Shown here: positions 39,265 to 46,884 of the stretch, one piece after another | How the letters are laid out: each line of letters starts with the position of its first letter | Numbering within the stretch: position 1 is the first letter of the stretch | IMG/VR virus record: IMGVR_UViG_3300008448_000060 | Coordinates: 1-64,000 of that record | From: a virus | Strand: one strand, 5' to 3' | Length of the DNA stretch: 64,000 bases | Program-made: the position numbers and the translations under genes | Notes under the pieces: model-generated | Databases searched by the model: none | What the model was told of the DNA's origin: nothing | The model's input: only the letters and a program-made list of their open reading frames with translations

Positions 39265-39269
39265 AACCC

Positions 39270-39298
39270 TTTACTTACAAGCTTTTTTATAGTATAAT
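39270..39298 (+). promoter_or_regulatory. Early promoter of uvsY (leaderless)
   Basis: TTTACT, exactly 17 bases, TATAAT at 39293-39298, with TTTTTTATAG just before the -10 box. Predicted start is 39305, and the ATG of uvsY is at 39306, so the mRNA should have no 5' leader. Confidence 0.8.
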
Positions 39299-39305
39299 AT
39301 GAATT

Positions 39306-39743
39306 ATGACACTTGAAGAAATACAAGAACAATGGAAACAAGACTGTATTATAGACGATAATCATTTAGATCGAGAATCTGTTCGTACACCAGTCTTACA
39401 TTCAAAATATTTAAACTTACTCATTTCATATAAACATCGTATTACATCAGCACAATCTGAATATAATAGTATGCGTGTAAAAAAATTTAGATATTATCGT
39501 GGTGAAATGAGTAAGGGTGAATTAGAACTTGCTGGTTGGGAACAATGGCAAGGTATAAAACCATTAAGAAATGAAATGGATGAATTTCTAAATGGTGATG
39601 CTGATTTAATTAAAGCCAAACTTAAAATTGAATATTTAACGAGCATACAGGAACTTCTTGAATCTATATTACAACAGATCAAGTCACGAGATTGGATAAT
39701 AAGAAATTCATTAGAGTGGAAAAAGTTCGTTAGTGGTGCTTAA
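39306..39743 (+). CDS. uvsY: Recombination mediator UvsY
   Basis: Loads the UvsX recombinase on gp32-coated single strands. EEIQEQWKQDCIIDDNHLDR followed by ESVRTPVLHSKYLNLL and the KKFRYYRGEMSKGELELAGW block are the conserved UvsY signature. Length 145 residues (T4: 137). The stop overlaps the uvsW start (TAATG). No Shine-Dalgarno; the promoter places transcription start at the ATG. Confidence 0.93.
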   Translation: MTLEEIQEQWKQDCIIDDNHLDRESVRTPVLHSKYLNLLISYKHRITSAQSEYNSMRVKKFRYYRGEMSKGELELAGWEQWQGIKPLRNEMDEFLNGDADLIKAKLKIEYLTSIQELLESILQQIKSRDWIIRNSLEWKKFVSGA

Positions 39744-41299
39744 TGTCCGAAGATAATAAATCCCAAATTACAATCGAAAACTATACTGAAACGCACGTTC
39801 GTGTATTCTCAGATGATTTAGGTATAGAAAAAGAATTATCAGACTATTTTACGTTTTATGTTCCAGGAGCCCATTTTACACCACAATACAGAGCACGTAT
39901 ATGGGATGGTAAAACACGTCTTTATGATTTACTTCGTAAGACAGTTTATACTGGTTTAATTCCTTATGTACGCAAATTTGCCTTTGAACGTGGTTATACC
40001 ATATCTGAATTAGGGTTTCCAAAGTATATTGAACCTATAACAGAAGAAGAGGTTAAAACCTTTATAAATTCATTAAATATAACCTCTAAAAACGACTCAG
40101 ACCTATCAGTAAGAGACTATCAATATAATGCGGTTTATTCCGCTTTAAAGCGACGAAGAGCCCTATTGTTGAGTCCAACTGCCAGTGGGAAGAGTCTAAT
40201 AATGTATTCTATATTACGTTGGTATTCAACATTAAAAAACAATAAGAAATGCTTAATTATAGTTCCAACAACTAATCTAGTTGAACAGTTATATAAAGAC
40301 TTTGATGATTATTCAACTAAAAATGGTTGGAAAGTAGATACTCATATTCAAAAGCTTTATGCAGGGTTTTCAAAAGAACTTACAAAAAATATATTAATTA
40401 CTACTTGGCAAAGTATTTACAAATTACCAAAATCATTCTTCGAGCAGTTTGATGTAGTTTTCGGAGACGAAGTCCATAAATTTAAGGCAAGAAGTCTTAT
40501 TACAATAATGGAAAAATGTAATAAGATAAAATTTCGTATTGGTACAACTGGAACAATCGATAACAGTAAAATAAATAAATTAGTACTCGAAGGACTTTTT
40601 GGAATCGTAGAAAAAGTCACAACTACATCTGATTTGATTGACCAGAAAAAATTAGCAGACTTAAAAATTATTTGTTTACTCCTTTCATATGATGATATAT
40701 CACGCGAAGGAAGAAAAAATAACGTTTATTCAGACGAAATAGATTGGCTAGTTTCTTGTGATAAAAGAAATAACTATATTACCAATCTTGCTCTTAACTG
40801 TAAAGGTAATACTTTAATACTTTACCAATACGTAAAGAAACACGGAATCCCTTTATATGAAAAACTAAATAGATTAGAGAAGAAATATAATAAAAAAATA
40901 TATTTAATCTCTGGTGATACAATCGTTTCTGATAGAGAACAAGTAAGAGATATTGCAGCAGATACAAACAATTGTATTATAGTCGCAAGTTATGGAACTT
41001 TCAGTACAGGTGTGAATATACCAAGTATTGAAAACATTATATTAGCAAGTCCGATTAAGAGTAAAATACTTAATTTACAAAGTATTGGAAGAGGACTACG
41101 ATTAAATAAGAATAAAACTACTTGTAATTTGTTTGATATTGCTGATGACTTATCTTATAAGAAATGGAAAAATCATACTTATAGACATTTGTTGTCAAGA
41201 ATGCAAACTTATGATGAGGAAAAATTTAACTATTCATTAGTAGAGGTAAAATTAGATGCATCAAAAATCATCGACACCGAGAATAATAAAATCGAATGA
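39743..41299 (+). CDS. uvsW: RNA-DNA/DNA-DNA helicase UvsW
   Basis: Superfamily 2 helicase that remodels branched DNA and R-loops, switching origin-dependent to recombination-dependent replication. The N-terminal accessory domain (residues 1-95) includes VPGAHFTPQYRARIWDGKTR. Walker A SPTASGKS at 134-141, DEVH at 232-235, and the late motifs SIGRGLRLNKNKTTCNLFDI. Length 518 residues (T4 UvsW: 503 or 587 depending on start). The 3' end overlaps the next gene by 44 bases. Confidence 0.94.
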   Translation: MSEDNKSQITIENYTETHVRVFSDDLGIEKELSDYFTFYVPGAHFTPQYRARIWDGKTRLYDLLRKTVYTGLIPYVRKFAFERGYTISELGFPKYIEPITEEEVKTFINSLNITSKNDSDLSVRDYQYNAVYSALKRRRALLLSPTASGKSLIMYSILRWYSTLKNNKKCLIIVPTTNLVEQLYKDFDDYSTKNGWKVDTHIQKLYAGFSKELTKNILITTWQSIYKLPKSFFEQFDVVFGDEVHKFKARSLITIMEKCNKIKFRIGTTGTIDNSKINKLVLEGLFGIVEKVTTTSDLIDQKKLADLKIICLLLSYDDISREGRKNNVYSDEIDWLVSCDKRNNYITNLALNCKGNTLILYQYVKKHGIPLYEKLNRLEKKYNKKIYLISGDTIVSDREQVRDIAADTNNCIIVASYGTFSTGVNIPSIENIILASPIKSKILNLQSIGRGLRLNKNKTTCNLFDIADDLSYKKWKNHTYRHLLSRMQTYDEEKFNYSLVEVKLDASKIIDTENNKIE

Positions 41300-41798
41300 A
41301 GATTTTGTTATTGTAAGATTATCTACAGGTGAATCAATATTAGCGATTCGTTTAAAAGAAGACGAAAAAGAAATTACTATTGAATATCCATTTGCTCTTA
41401 AAAATTATCCAAGAATTACAAAACAAGGTGGAATTATAGAACAAGTGACTGCAGGACCATATTGTAGTTTCGCCGAAAATAGAGTTTTTACATTTCCGAA
41501 AAAAGACGTTTTTTTCATAAAGAAACTTCATTCGTTCGCAATACCATTCTTTATGTCATTGTATAATCAACATGAAAGATTAGTTGCAATGGGATCTTAT
41601 GAAGATTTAATGGATAGATTTATGGATAAACAAGAAATGGCTGATTTGAGACATGACGAACAATTTCCAGATCCAGAACCAGAAGAATATACAAGTAATT
41701 ACGATACAGAAACAGAAGAACTAACTACTGAAGAGATTGATGGTATAAGAGAAATTTACAATCAGATTAAGAATAAAGATAAGAAAGTAATCCATTAA
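41256..41798 (+). CDS. Sm-like small-barrel protein, 180 aa (paralogue of 56316)
   Basis: The start of the mature fold (VIVRLSTGESILAIRLKEDE followed by KEITIEYPFALKNYP) and later SFAENRVFTFPKKDVFFIKK parallel the 106-residue protein at 56316 (VLLNGQHMIGKVIREDEKEL, IVEAPAVIL). This gives a repeated pattern: a glycine turn, a conserved EDEKE, a proline and then a phenylalanine-rich strand. It looks like an Sm/SH3-type barrel, known from cyanophage relatives as uncharacterised. The C-terminus is acidic. The ATG with AGAGGT ribosome site lies inside the end of uvsW, so it is translationally coupled. Confidence 0.5.
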   Translation: MHQKSSTPRIIKSNEDFVIVRLSTGESILAIRLKEDEKEITIEYPFALKNYPRITKQGGIIEQVTAGPYCSFAENRVFTFPKKDVFFIKKLHSFAIPFFMSLYNQHERLVAMGSYEDLMDRFMDKQEMADLRHDEQFPDPEPEEYTSNYDTETEELTTEEIDGIREIYNQIKNKDKKVIH

Positions 41799-41871
41799 TA
41801 TTAATATTTCAAACCCCAACAGGTGTTATTATAATGTGGAAAAAATTGAAAGTAAAGGCATATTGAAACAC

Positions 41872-41900
41872 TTTACTTACAATATATTTTAGAGTATAAT
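41872..41900 (+). promoter_or_regulatory. Early promoter of gene 55
   Basis: TTTACT, 17 bases, TATAAT at 41895-41900. Predicted start about 41907, a leader of about 32 bases. Together with the gp55 gene it means the late sigma factor is itself expressed by host-type polymerase. Confidence 0.8.
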
Positions 41901-41938
41901 TGCAGTCTATTTACTCTTTAATATTTAAATCCTTTACA

Positions 41939-42538
41939 ATGAATAAAAAAACTAAAGAAACAAAAATACATTACGTCAATAATGCTGAATTTCTTAAAGC
42001 ATTAATTCAATGGAAAAAAGATTGTGTTGACGCAGAAGATAGTGGAGAAGAACATCCACCAAGAATTCCTAATTATATAGGTGAATGTATTTTAAAAATA
42101 GCAACACGTCTTTCTACACGTCCAAATTTTAACAATTATACATATCGTGACGATATGATATTAGATGGTATTGAAAATTGCATTCAATATCTTCATAACT
42201 TTGATCCTACCAAATCTAAAAATCCCTTTGCTTATTTTACTCAAATCATATACTATGCATTTTTAAGACGTATTATGAAAGAAAGAAAACAAGCTTATAT
42301 TAAAACTAAAATTCTTACTTCTCTACCACCTACTTTTTTTCAAGAACTTGGTATGAGTGATGATGAAATTTCAGAGTCAGAAAGAAACTTTGATAAATTC
42401 GTCAATAAGATGAGTCAAGCAATAGAAAGCCAAAATAACTTTGATGAATGGCTAGTTAAAAAATCTGTTGCTAGAAAAATAAAAAATAATATTGAAACGA
42501 TTGATTTAGATGATGACAAAGATAGCGATTATAACTGA
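41939..42538 (+). CDS. 55: Late sigma factor gp55
   Basis: Directs host RNA polymerase to late promoters, with the gp45 clamp as activator. The segment DDMILDGIENCIQYLHNFDP followed by TKSKNPFAYFTQIIYYAFLRRIMKERKQ is the sigma region 2-like core. Starting at the second methionine it is 199 residues (T4: 185); a TTG 13 codons upstream lies over the promoter -10 box and cannot be in the mRNA. The last 29 bases overlap gene 47. No clear Shine-Dalgarno. Confidence 0.92.
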   Translation: MNKKTKETKIHYVNNAEFLKALIQWKKDCVDAEDSGEEHPPRIPNYIGECILKIATRLSTRPNFNNYTYRDDMILDGIENCIQYLHNFDPTKSKNPFAYFTQIIYYAFLRRIMKERKQAYIKTKILTSLPPTFFQELGMSDDEISESERNFDKFVNKMSQAIESQNNFDEWLVKKSVARKIKNNIETIDLDDDKDSDYN

Positions 42539-43580
42539 TACACATTTTGGTGTACGTAATGACATTAGTCACTTTTTAGAATCTCAAAATAAGTTTTTTG
42601 ATACAACGTTTTTTCCTAAAATAGACGAACTAAAGATAGACACATTACTACACTTAGGTGACATATTTGATAGACGCAAATATATCAATTATTACACATT
42701 AAAACAGAGTAAAACATTTTTCTTCGATAAATTAAGAGAAAGAAACATTACTATGTATGTTGTAATTGGTAATCACGACACATACTTCCGAAACACTAAT
42801 GAGATTAATAGCATATCTCTACTCTTAACTGAATATCCAAATATAAAAATTCTATACGAACCACAAACAATCCAAATAAAAGAAACACTATTTTGTAATA
42901 TTCCATGGATATGTGAAGACAACAAAGATAAATGTTGGGAAGAAATTAAAAATACAAAAGCAGAAGTTTGTATTGGACACTTTGATATTCAAGGATTTGA
43001 AATGCATACTGGTGCACCATCCAAAGATGGAATACCAAAAGATAAGTTTATGAAATTTGATTTACTTATGTCAGGGCATTTTCATCATCGTTCACAAAAT
43101 GATAATATTACTTATTTGGGTGCTCCATATGAAATGACTTGGTCTGATTATAATGACAAAAAAGGTTTTCATATATTTGATACAGCAACTCGTAAATTAG
43201 AATTTATACAAAACCCAAACACTATGTTCTTAAAAGTAGAATATGATGAATCTTATTTTGCTGAGAATCCACCAAATTTTGAAGATTATAGAAACAAGTA
43301 TATAAAAGTAATTATAACAAATCGTAAAAATTTATTGAAGTTTGATACATTTATAAAAAATTTACATAATCATAATCCATATGATGTGAAAATACTTGAA
43401 ACGTTTGTTGACTTTTCATCTGCTAACGTATCTGATGAAATTAACGTAGAAGACACTACTAGCATATTAAATGGTTATGTTGATACAATCACAACTAGTA
43501 TTGAAAAAAATAAACTTAAATTATATTTAAACTCGTTGCATGCTGAAGCAATTGCGAACGAGACTATTGTTAAAGAATGA
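42510..43580 (+). CDS. 47: Recombination nuclease subunit gp47 (Mre11/SbcD-like)
   Basis: Nuclease of the gp46/gp47 complex that resects DNA ends for recombination-dependent replication. Phosphoesterase motifs in order: DTHFG (residues 10-14), LGDIFDRRK, IGNHDTYF, GHFDIQG and SGHFHHRS, all metal-binding residues intact. Length 356 residues (T4: 339). It starts inside gene 55 and its stop overlaps gene 46 (ATGA), so the genes are translationally coupled. Confidence 0.95.
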   Translation: MMTKIAIITDTHFGVRNDISHFLESQNKFFDTTFFPKIDELKIDTLLHLGDIFDRRKYINYYTLKQSKTFFFDKLRERNITMYVVIGNHDTYFRNTNEINSISLLLTEYPNIKILYEPQTIQIKETLFCNIPWICEDNKDKCWEEIKNTKAEVCIGHFDIQGFEMHTGAPSKDGIPKDKFMKFDLLMSGHFHHRSQNDNITYLGAPYEMTWSDYNDKKGFHIFDTATRKLEFIQNPNTMFLKVEYDESYFAENPPNFEDYRNKYIKVIITNRKNLLKFDTFIKNLHNHNPYDVKILETFVDFSSANVSDEINVEDTTSILNGYVDTITTSIEKNKLKLYLNSLHAEAIANETIVKE

Positions 43581-45289
43581 TAATATTTCATAAATTGAAA
43601 TGGCGTAATTTCCTCTCAACAGGCAATGTTTGGTGCGAAATACAATTGAATAAAACAAGAAGTACAATCGTGGTAGGAAAAAATGGTGATGGTAAATCTA
43701 CTATGCTTGATGCTCTTACATTTGTTTTATTCGGTGAACCATTTAGACAAGTAAAAAAGAATCAATTAATTAACTCAATTAATGGTAAAAATGCTGAAGT
43801 AGAAATTGAATTTTCTTCTGGAACGAATACCTATAAAATAAGAAGAGGAATTAAGCCTAATATATTTGAGTATTATGAAAATGGTGTGTTACAAAATCAA
43901 TCAGCAGCAATCAGTGATTGTCAAAAGAAAATAGAAGAACAAATACTTAAAATTAATTATAGAACATTCTGTCAAGTTTGTATTTTAGGATCTGCTTCTT
44001 ATATTCCTTTTATGCAATTACCTACAAATCAACGTAGATTAGTAATTGAAGATATTTTAGATATAGGTATATTCAGTAAAATGAATGATATACTTAAAAT
44101 AAGAGCAGTTGATACTAAATTAGCATTAGTCGATGTAAATAAAGATATAGAAATAGCTAAATCAAATATACAAGCTCAAAAAACTATACTTGAAAATTTA
44201 TCAGTATCTAAACAAGAGAATATAATTAAGATAGATGAAAAGATAGAAAAGTATAGAGAAGATATAAAAGAAATACAAAACAAAATAACTATATTAAATA
44301 AAAAACTTTTAGAGATTGATAGTTTAACAATTGACTCAGTAGATGTATTTGATCGTGTAGACAAAGCAAGAAAACTAATCGCAATAAATGAAAGTCGTAT
44401 TGCTGAGATACAAGAAAAAATAATGTTCTTTAATGAGAACGAAAATTGTCCTACTTGCGAATCACCTATACAACATAAACAGCATGCATTAAGTAAATTA
44501 GAAAAAGAAAAAGAAGATATAAAATCTAGACTTTCTAAATTATTAGAAGCTTTGACTGCTGGAGAAACTAGATCAAGAGAAATAAGAACATTATTTAATG
44601 AAAAAATAGAAATTAATAATGAAATATCTAATTTAAATACTAGTGTAAAATTTACTGAAACTAATATTGAAAACAGTATAGCTGAAAAACGAACACTATC
44701 AGACACAACTAGTGATACCAACAAATATAAAGATAAAATTAAAGAACTAGCTGAACTAGCATTAGTTAATGTTGATAAAAAGAATAGTTTAATGCAAACA
44801 ATAGAAATAGAAAATACTTCTAAATTACTCTTACAAGATTCAGGTGTTAAAACTGCTATTATTCGAAAGTATTTACCTGTAATGAATAAATTGATTAATA
44901 AATATTTACAAGCGATGGACTTTTATGTTCATTTTGAATTAGATGAGAACTTCACTGAGACGATACGTTCAAGACATAGAGATGAATTCACCTATGATAG
45001 TTTTTCAGAGGGTGAAAAAATGCGTATTGACTTAGCTATATTGTTCACATGGCGACATATAGCAAAAATGAAGAACAGTATTAATACATCTTTATTAGTA
45101 CTGGATGAAATATTTGACTCATCTTTAGATGCATCAGGTGTAGATTATTTCTTAAACCTAATTTCGCAACTAGATTCTCAAGTCAATGTTTTCGTAATTA
45201 GTCATAAGGGTGATACTCTAATTGAAAAATTTATGAGTACAATTAAATTTGAGAAGAAAAACGACTTCTCTACAATCGTAAATGCATAA
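43577..45289 (+). CDS. 46: Recombination ATPase subunit gp46 (Rad50/SbcC-like)
   Basis: ATPase partner of gp47. Walker A GKNGDGKS at residues 34-41, zinc hook CPTC at 291-294 in the middle of a long coiled coil, ABC signature SFSEGEKMRIDLAI and Walker B LLVLDEIFDSSLD at the C-terminus. Length 570 residues (T4: 560). All key residues are present. Confidence 0.95.
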   Translation: MIIFHKLKWRNFLSTGNVWCEIQLNKTRSTIVVGKNGDGKSTMLDALTFVLFGEPFRQVKKNQLINSINGKNAEVEIEFSSGTNTYKIRRGIKPNIFEYYENGVLQNQSAAISDCQKKIEEQILKINYRTFCQVCILGSASYIPFMQLPTNQRRLVIEDILDIGIFSKMNDILKIRAVDTKLALVDVNKDIEIAKSNIQAQKTILENLSVSKQENIIKIDEKIEKYREDIKEIQNKITILNKKLLEIDSLTIDSVDVFDRVDKARKLIAINESRIAEIQEKIMFFNENENCPTCESPIQHKQHALSKLEKEKEDIKSRLSKLLEALTAGETRSREIRTLFNEKIEINNEISNLNTSVKFTETNIENSIAEKRTLSDTTSDTNKYKDKIKELAELALVNVDKKNSLMQTIEIENTSKLLLQDSGVKTAIIRKYLPVMNKLINKYLQAMDFYVHFELDENFTETIRSRHRDEFTYDSFSEGEKMRIDLAILFTWRHIAKMKNSINTSLLVLDEIFDSSLDASGVDYFLNLISQLDSQVNVFVISHKGDTLIEKFMSTIKFEKKNDFSTIVNA

Positions 45290-45292
45290 ACT

Positions 45293-45604
45293 ATGAGAAA
45301 AAAAAGAAAAGAAAAAGTAGAAATAAACCCTTTCACAAATAAACCAAGCAAAAAACCAATTCGTGAAGGAGTATCAACACAAACAAATGATGTCGACAGA
45401 AAAGATGAATCTAAAACTGTTCTTAGAGATAAACAACATCATTTACATTTTAAGTTAAAATTAATTGAAAACTGGATATATGAAAAAAAGCATAGTAAGT
45501 TTTTATCTGATTCAGAACCAAATCTAAAAGACTTAGAATTAAAACAACATAATATGAAGCATGAATATGATCGTGTGTCTAAATTATTAAAGGAAAGCAA
45601 GTAA
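45293..45604 (+). CDS. Hypothetical basic helical protein, 103 aa
   Basis: Lys/Arg-rich N-terminus (KKRKEKVEINPFTNKPSKKP) followed by a helical hairpin (HHLHFKLKLIENWIYEKKHS and the QHNMKHEYDRVSKLLKESK tail). The NPFTNKPSKKPI stretch is proline-rich and likely extended. Starts three bases after gene 46 and overlaps the deformylase start (TAATG). Unknown function; the basic charge would allow nucleic acid binding. Confidence 0.5.
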   Translation: MRKKRKEKVEINPFTNKPSKKPIREGVSTQTNDVDRKDESKTVLRDKQHHLHFKLKLIENWIYEKKHSKFLSDSEPNLKDLELKQHNMKHEYDRVSKLLKESK

Positions 45605-46392
45605 TGACTGATGTAAAAGAAGTTGTCTGGGATTCAGTGGATGAAAATGGTAATCCTATAAACCCAAGACTAGCTACAGCTGAAGAAGTAGAAGCAAAAA
45701 AGAAATCAAAATCACTTCCTATTATAGAAGAATCTTTTGATAAACGTATTTTAAAACCAGAACCAACTGTAGTACAAGTTGAAAAGCTAACAAGTAGTTT
45801 AGATGGAAAAGAAATTATAACACCAGTAAGAACTACTGATGGTTTAATTCCATGGAACGATCCACGTTTAAAAACACCACCAAAAGAATGGGACTTTAAA
45901 AAACCAGTAGAAGAAGCAGCACAATTAGGATTATTATTGATTAAAGTATCACAAAAATTAAATGGTGCTGGTCTTTCAGCTAATCAAATAGGAATAGATG
46001 CAAAAGTGTTTGCAATTACAGTTATTGAAAACTATCAATATGCTGTTTTTAATCCAGAAATATTAGAATCTTCAGAAGAAGTTGAATTAATGGAAGAAGG
46101 ATGTTTATCTCGTCCAGGATTATGGCTAAAAATATCAAGACCAAAAAAAATTAAAGTTAAATATTTTACATTCAAAGGCGAAGAAGTTCGTACCGAATTA
46201 GATGGGTTTCATTCAAGAGTATTTCAGCATGAATATGACCATATGTTAGGAATAGACTTTACTCAGAGAGTAGGTAAATTAAAATTAGATATGGCTTTAA
46301 AGAAATTAGATAAACAATTAAGAAAAGCAGCAACTACTCAACAACTAGAATATGAAGCGAAATTAAGACCTAAATTAAGAATTCCTGATTAA
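45604..46392 (+). CDS. def: Peptide deformylase with N-terminal extension
   Basis: Removes the formyl group from new proteins. The three catalytic motifs are intact: GAGLSANQIG (residues 121-130), EEGCLS (164-169, metal-binding Cys167) and HEYDH (209-213, two metal-binding histidines and the catalytic Glu210). Deformylases are typically shorter, about 130-190 residues; this has about 95 extra N-terminal residues with a low-complexity start and a GLIPWNDPRLKTPPKEWDFK linker. Marine T4-like phages often carry deformylase, generally suggested to sustain turnover of host or phage proteins. It is the last gene of the 46/47 group. Confidence 0.92.
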   Translation: MTDVKEVVWDSVDENGNPINPRLATAEEVEAKKKSKSLPIIEESFDKRILKPEPTVVQVEKLTSSLDGKEIITPVRTTDGLIPWNDPRLKTPPKEWDFKKPVEEAAQLGLLLIKVSQKLNGAGLSANQIGIDAKVFAITVIENYQYAVFNPEILESSEEVELMEEGCLSRPGLWLKISRPKKIKVKYFTFKGEEVRTELDGFHSRVFQHEYDHMLGIDFTQRVGKLKLDMALKKLDKQLRKAATTQQLEYEAKLRPKLRIPD

Positions 46393-46421
46393 TTTACTTC
46401 CAAGAAATTTTATAGTATAAT
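46393..46421 (+). promoter_or_regulatory. Early promoter for the two small genes at 46458
   Basis: TTTACT, 17 bases, TATAAT at 46416-46421. From 46393 to 46424 it is identical to the promoter at 56645-56676 (32 of 32 bases). Leader about 30 bases. Confidence 0.82.
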
Positions 46422-46457
46422 ATATACTTAATCAACTAAAAAGGTACTTTTATTATT

Positions 46458-46631
46458 ATGGACTCAAGATTTGACCACATTAATTCCCTTCAAAAACAAA
46501 AACAAGCATTCGAACACCAATTAAGATTACAAAAAGAAAGAGACGCGATGTATGCTGAATTATCTCGTGTTGGTATTATATTTGGTGTTGGTTTTGCAGC
46601 AGGATTATTATTTAATGTTATATTCTTTTAA
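46458..46631 (+). CDS. Small tail-anchored membrane protein, 57 aa
   Basis: Short gene read directly: MDSRFDHINSLQKQKQAFEH followed by a charged helix and then a glycine-rich transmembrane segment (RVGIIFGVGFAAGLLFNVIFF) running to the stop. The promoter 30 bases upstream supports it. The N-terminal half is likely cytoplasmic and coiled-coil. Function unknown; candidates include an envelope-modulating or superinfection-exclusion protein, without direct evidence. Confidence 0.6.
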   Translation: MDSRFDHINSLQKQKQAFEHQLRLQKERDAMYAELSRVGIIFGVGFAAGLLFNVIFF

Positions 46632-46776
46632 ATCACATAACGAATTAAATAAAAATTTGACTGATTATATTTCAACAGTCACTGATAAAAAAGACATTTC
46701 TAAAATACCGATCGAATCGATCAATGATTTTTTAAATGGTTTAGAGTCATTTTTAGAAGAATCAGCAAGCAATTAA
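46615..46776 (+). CDS. Small acidic helical protein, 53 aa
   Basis: Starts inside the end of the preceding membrane-protein gene (17-base overlap, different frame): MLYSFKSHNELNKNLTDYIS, then IPIESINDFLNGLESFLEES. A longer frame to 46552 exists but its first part duplicates the preceding gene in another frame, so this start is preferred. Unknown function. Confidence 0.45.
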   Translation: MLYSFKSHNELNKNLTDYISTVTDKKDISKIPIESINDFLNGLESFLEESASN

Positions 46777-46820
46777 GGCGAAATTAAGGCGACTTTAATA
46801 TAAGTCACTGATTTATATAC

Positions 46821-46834
46821 CTTTTTTATTTTCT
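46821..46834 (+). promoter_or_regulatory. T-rich box shared with the CobS-like promoter
   Basis: CTTTTTTATTTTCT, identical 14 of 14 bases to 49593-49606, and eight bases upstream of the -35 box at 46843. Looks like an UP-type element or activator site specific to the VWA and CobS-like gene pair. Confidence 0.5.
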
Positions 46835-46842
46835 CCTAATTA

Positions 46843-46871
46843 TATACTTTTAGATCATTTTATAGTAGAAT
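46843..46871 (+). promoter_or_regulatory. Promoter of the VWA/metalloprotease gene
   Basis: TATACT, 17 bases, TAGAAT at 46866-46871. Predicted start about 46878, seven bases before the ATG at 46885, too short for a Shine-Dalgarno. Confidence 0.7.
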
Positions 46872-46884
46872 ATATGTATATATT

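Noticed and set aside
41834-41866. Ten-codon reading frame (MWKKLKVKAY) before gene 55
   Set aside because: Too short, no ribosome site, and only a weak -35/-10 pair upstream; a leader peptide cannot be claimed.
41900-41938. TTG start for gp55
   Set aside because: It lies on the -10 box; the ATG at 41939 matches gp55 length better.
46793-46830. GACTT/AAGTC repeat followed by T-rich stretch, possible terminator
   Set aside because: Stem only 5 pairs and the T run is distant; the T run is better explained as the promoter box at 46821.
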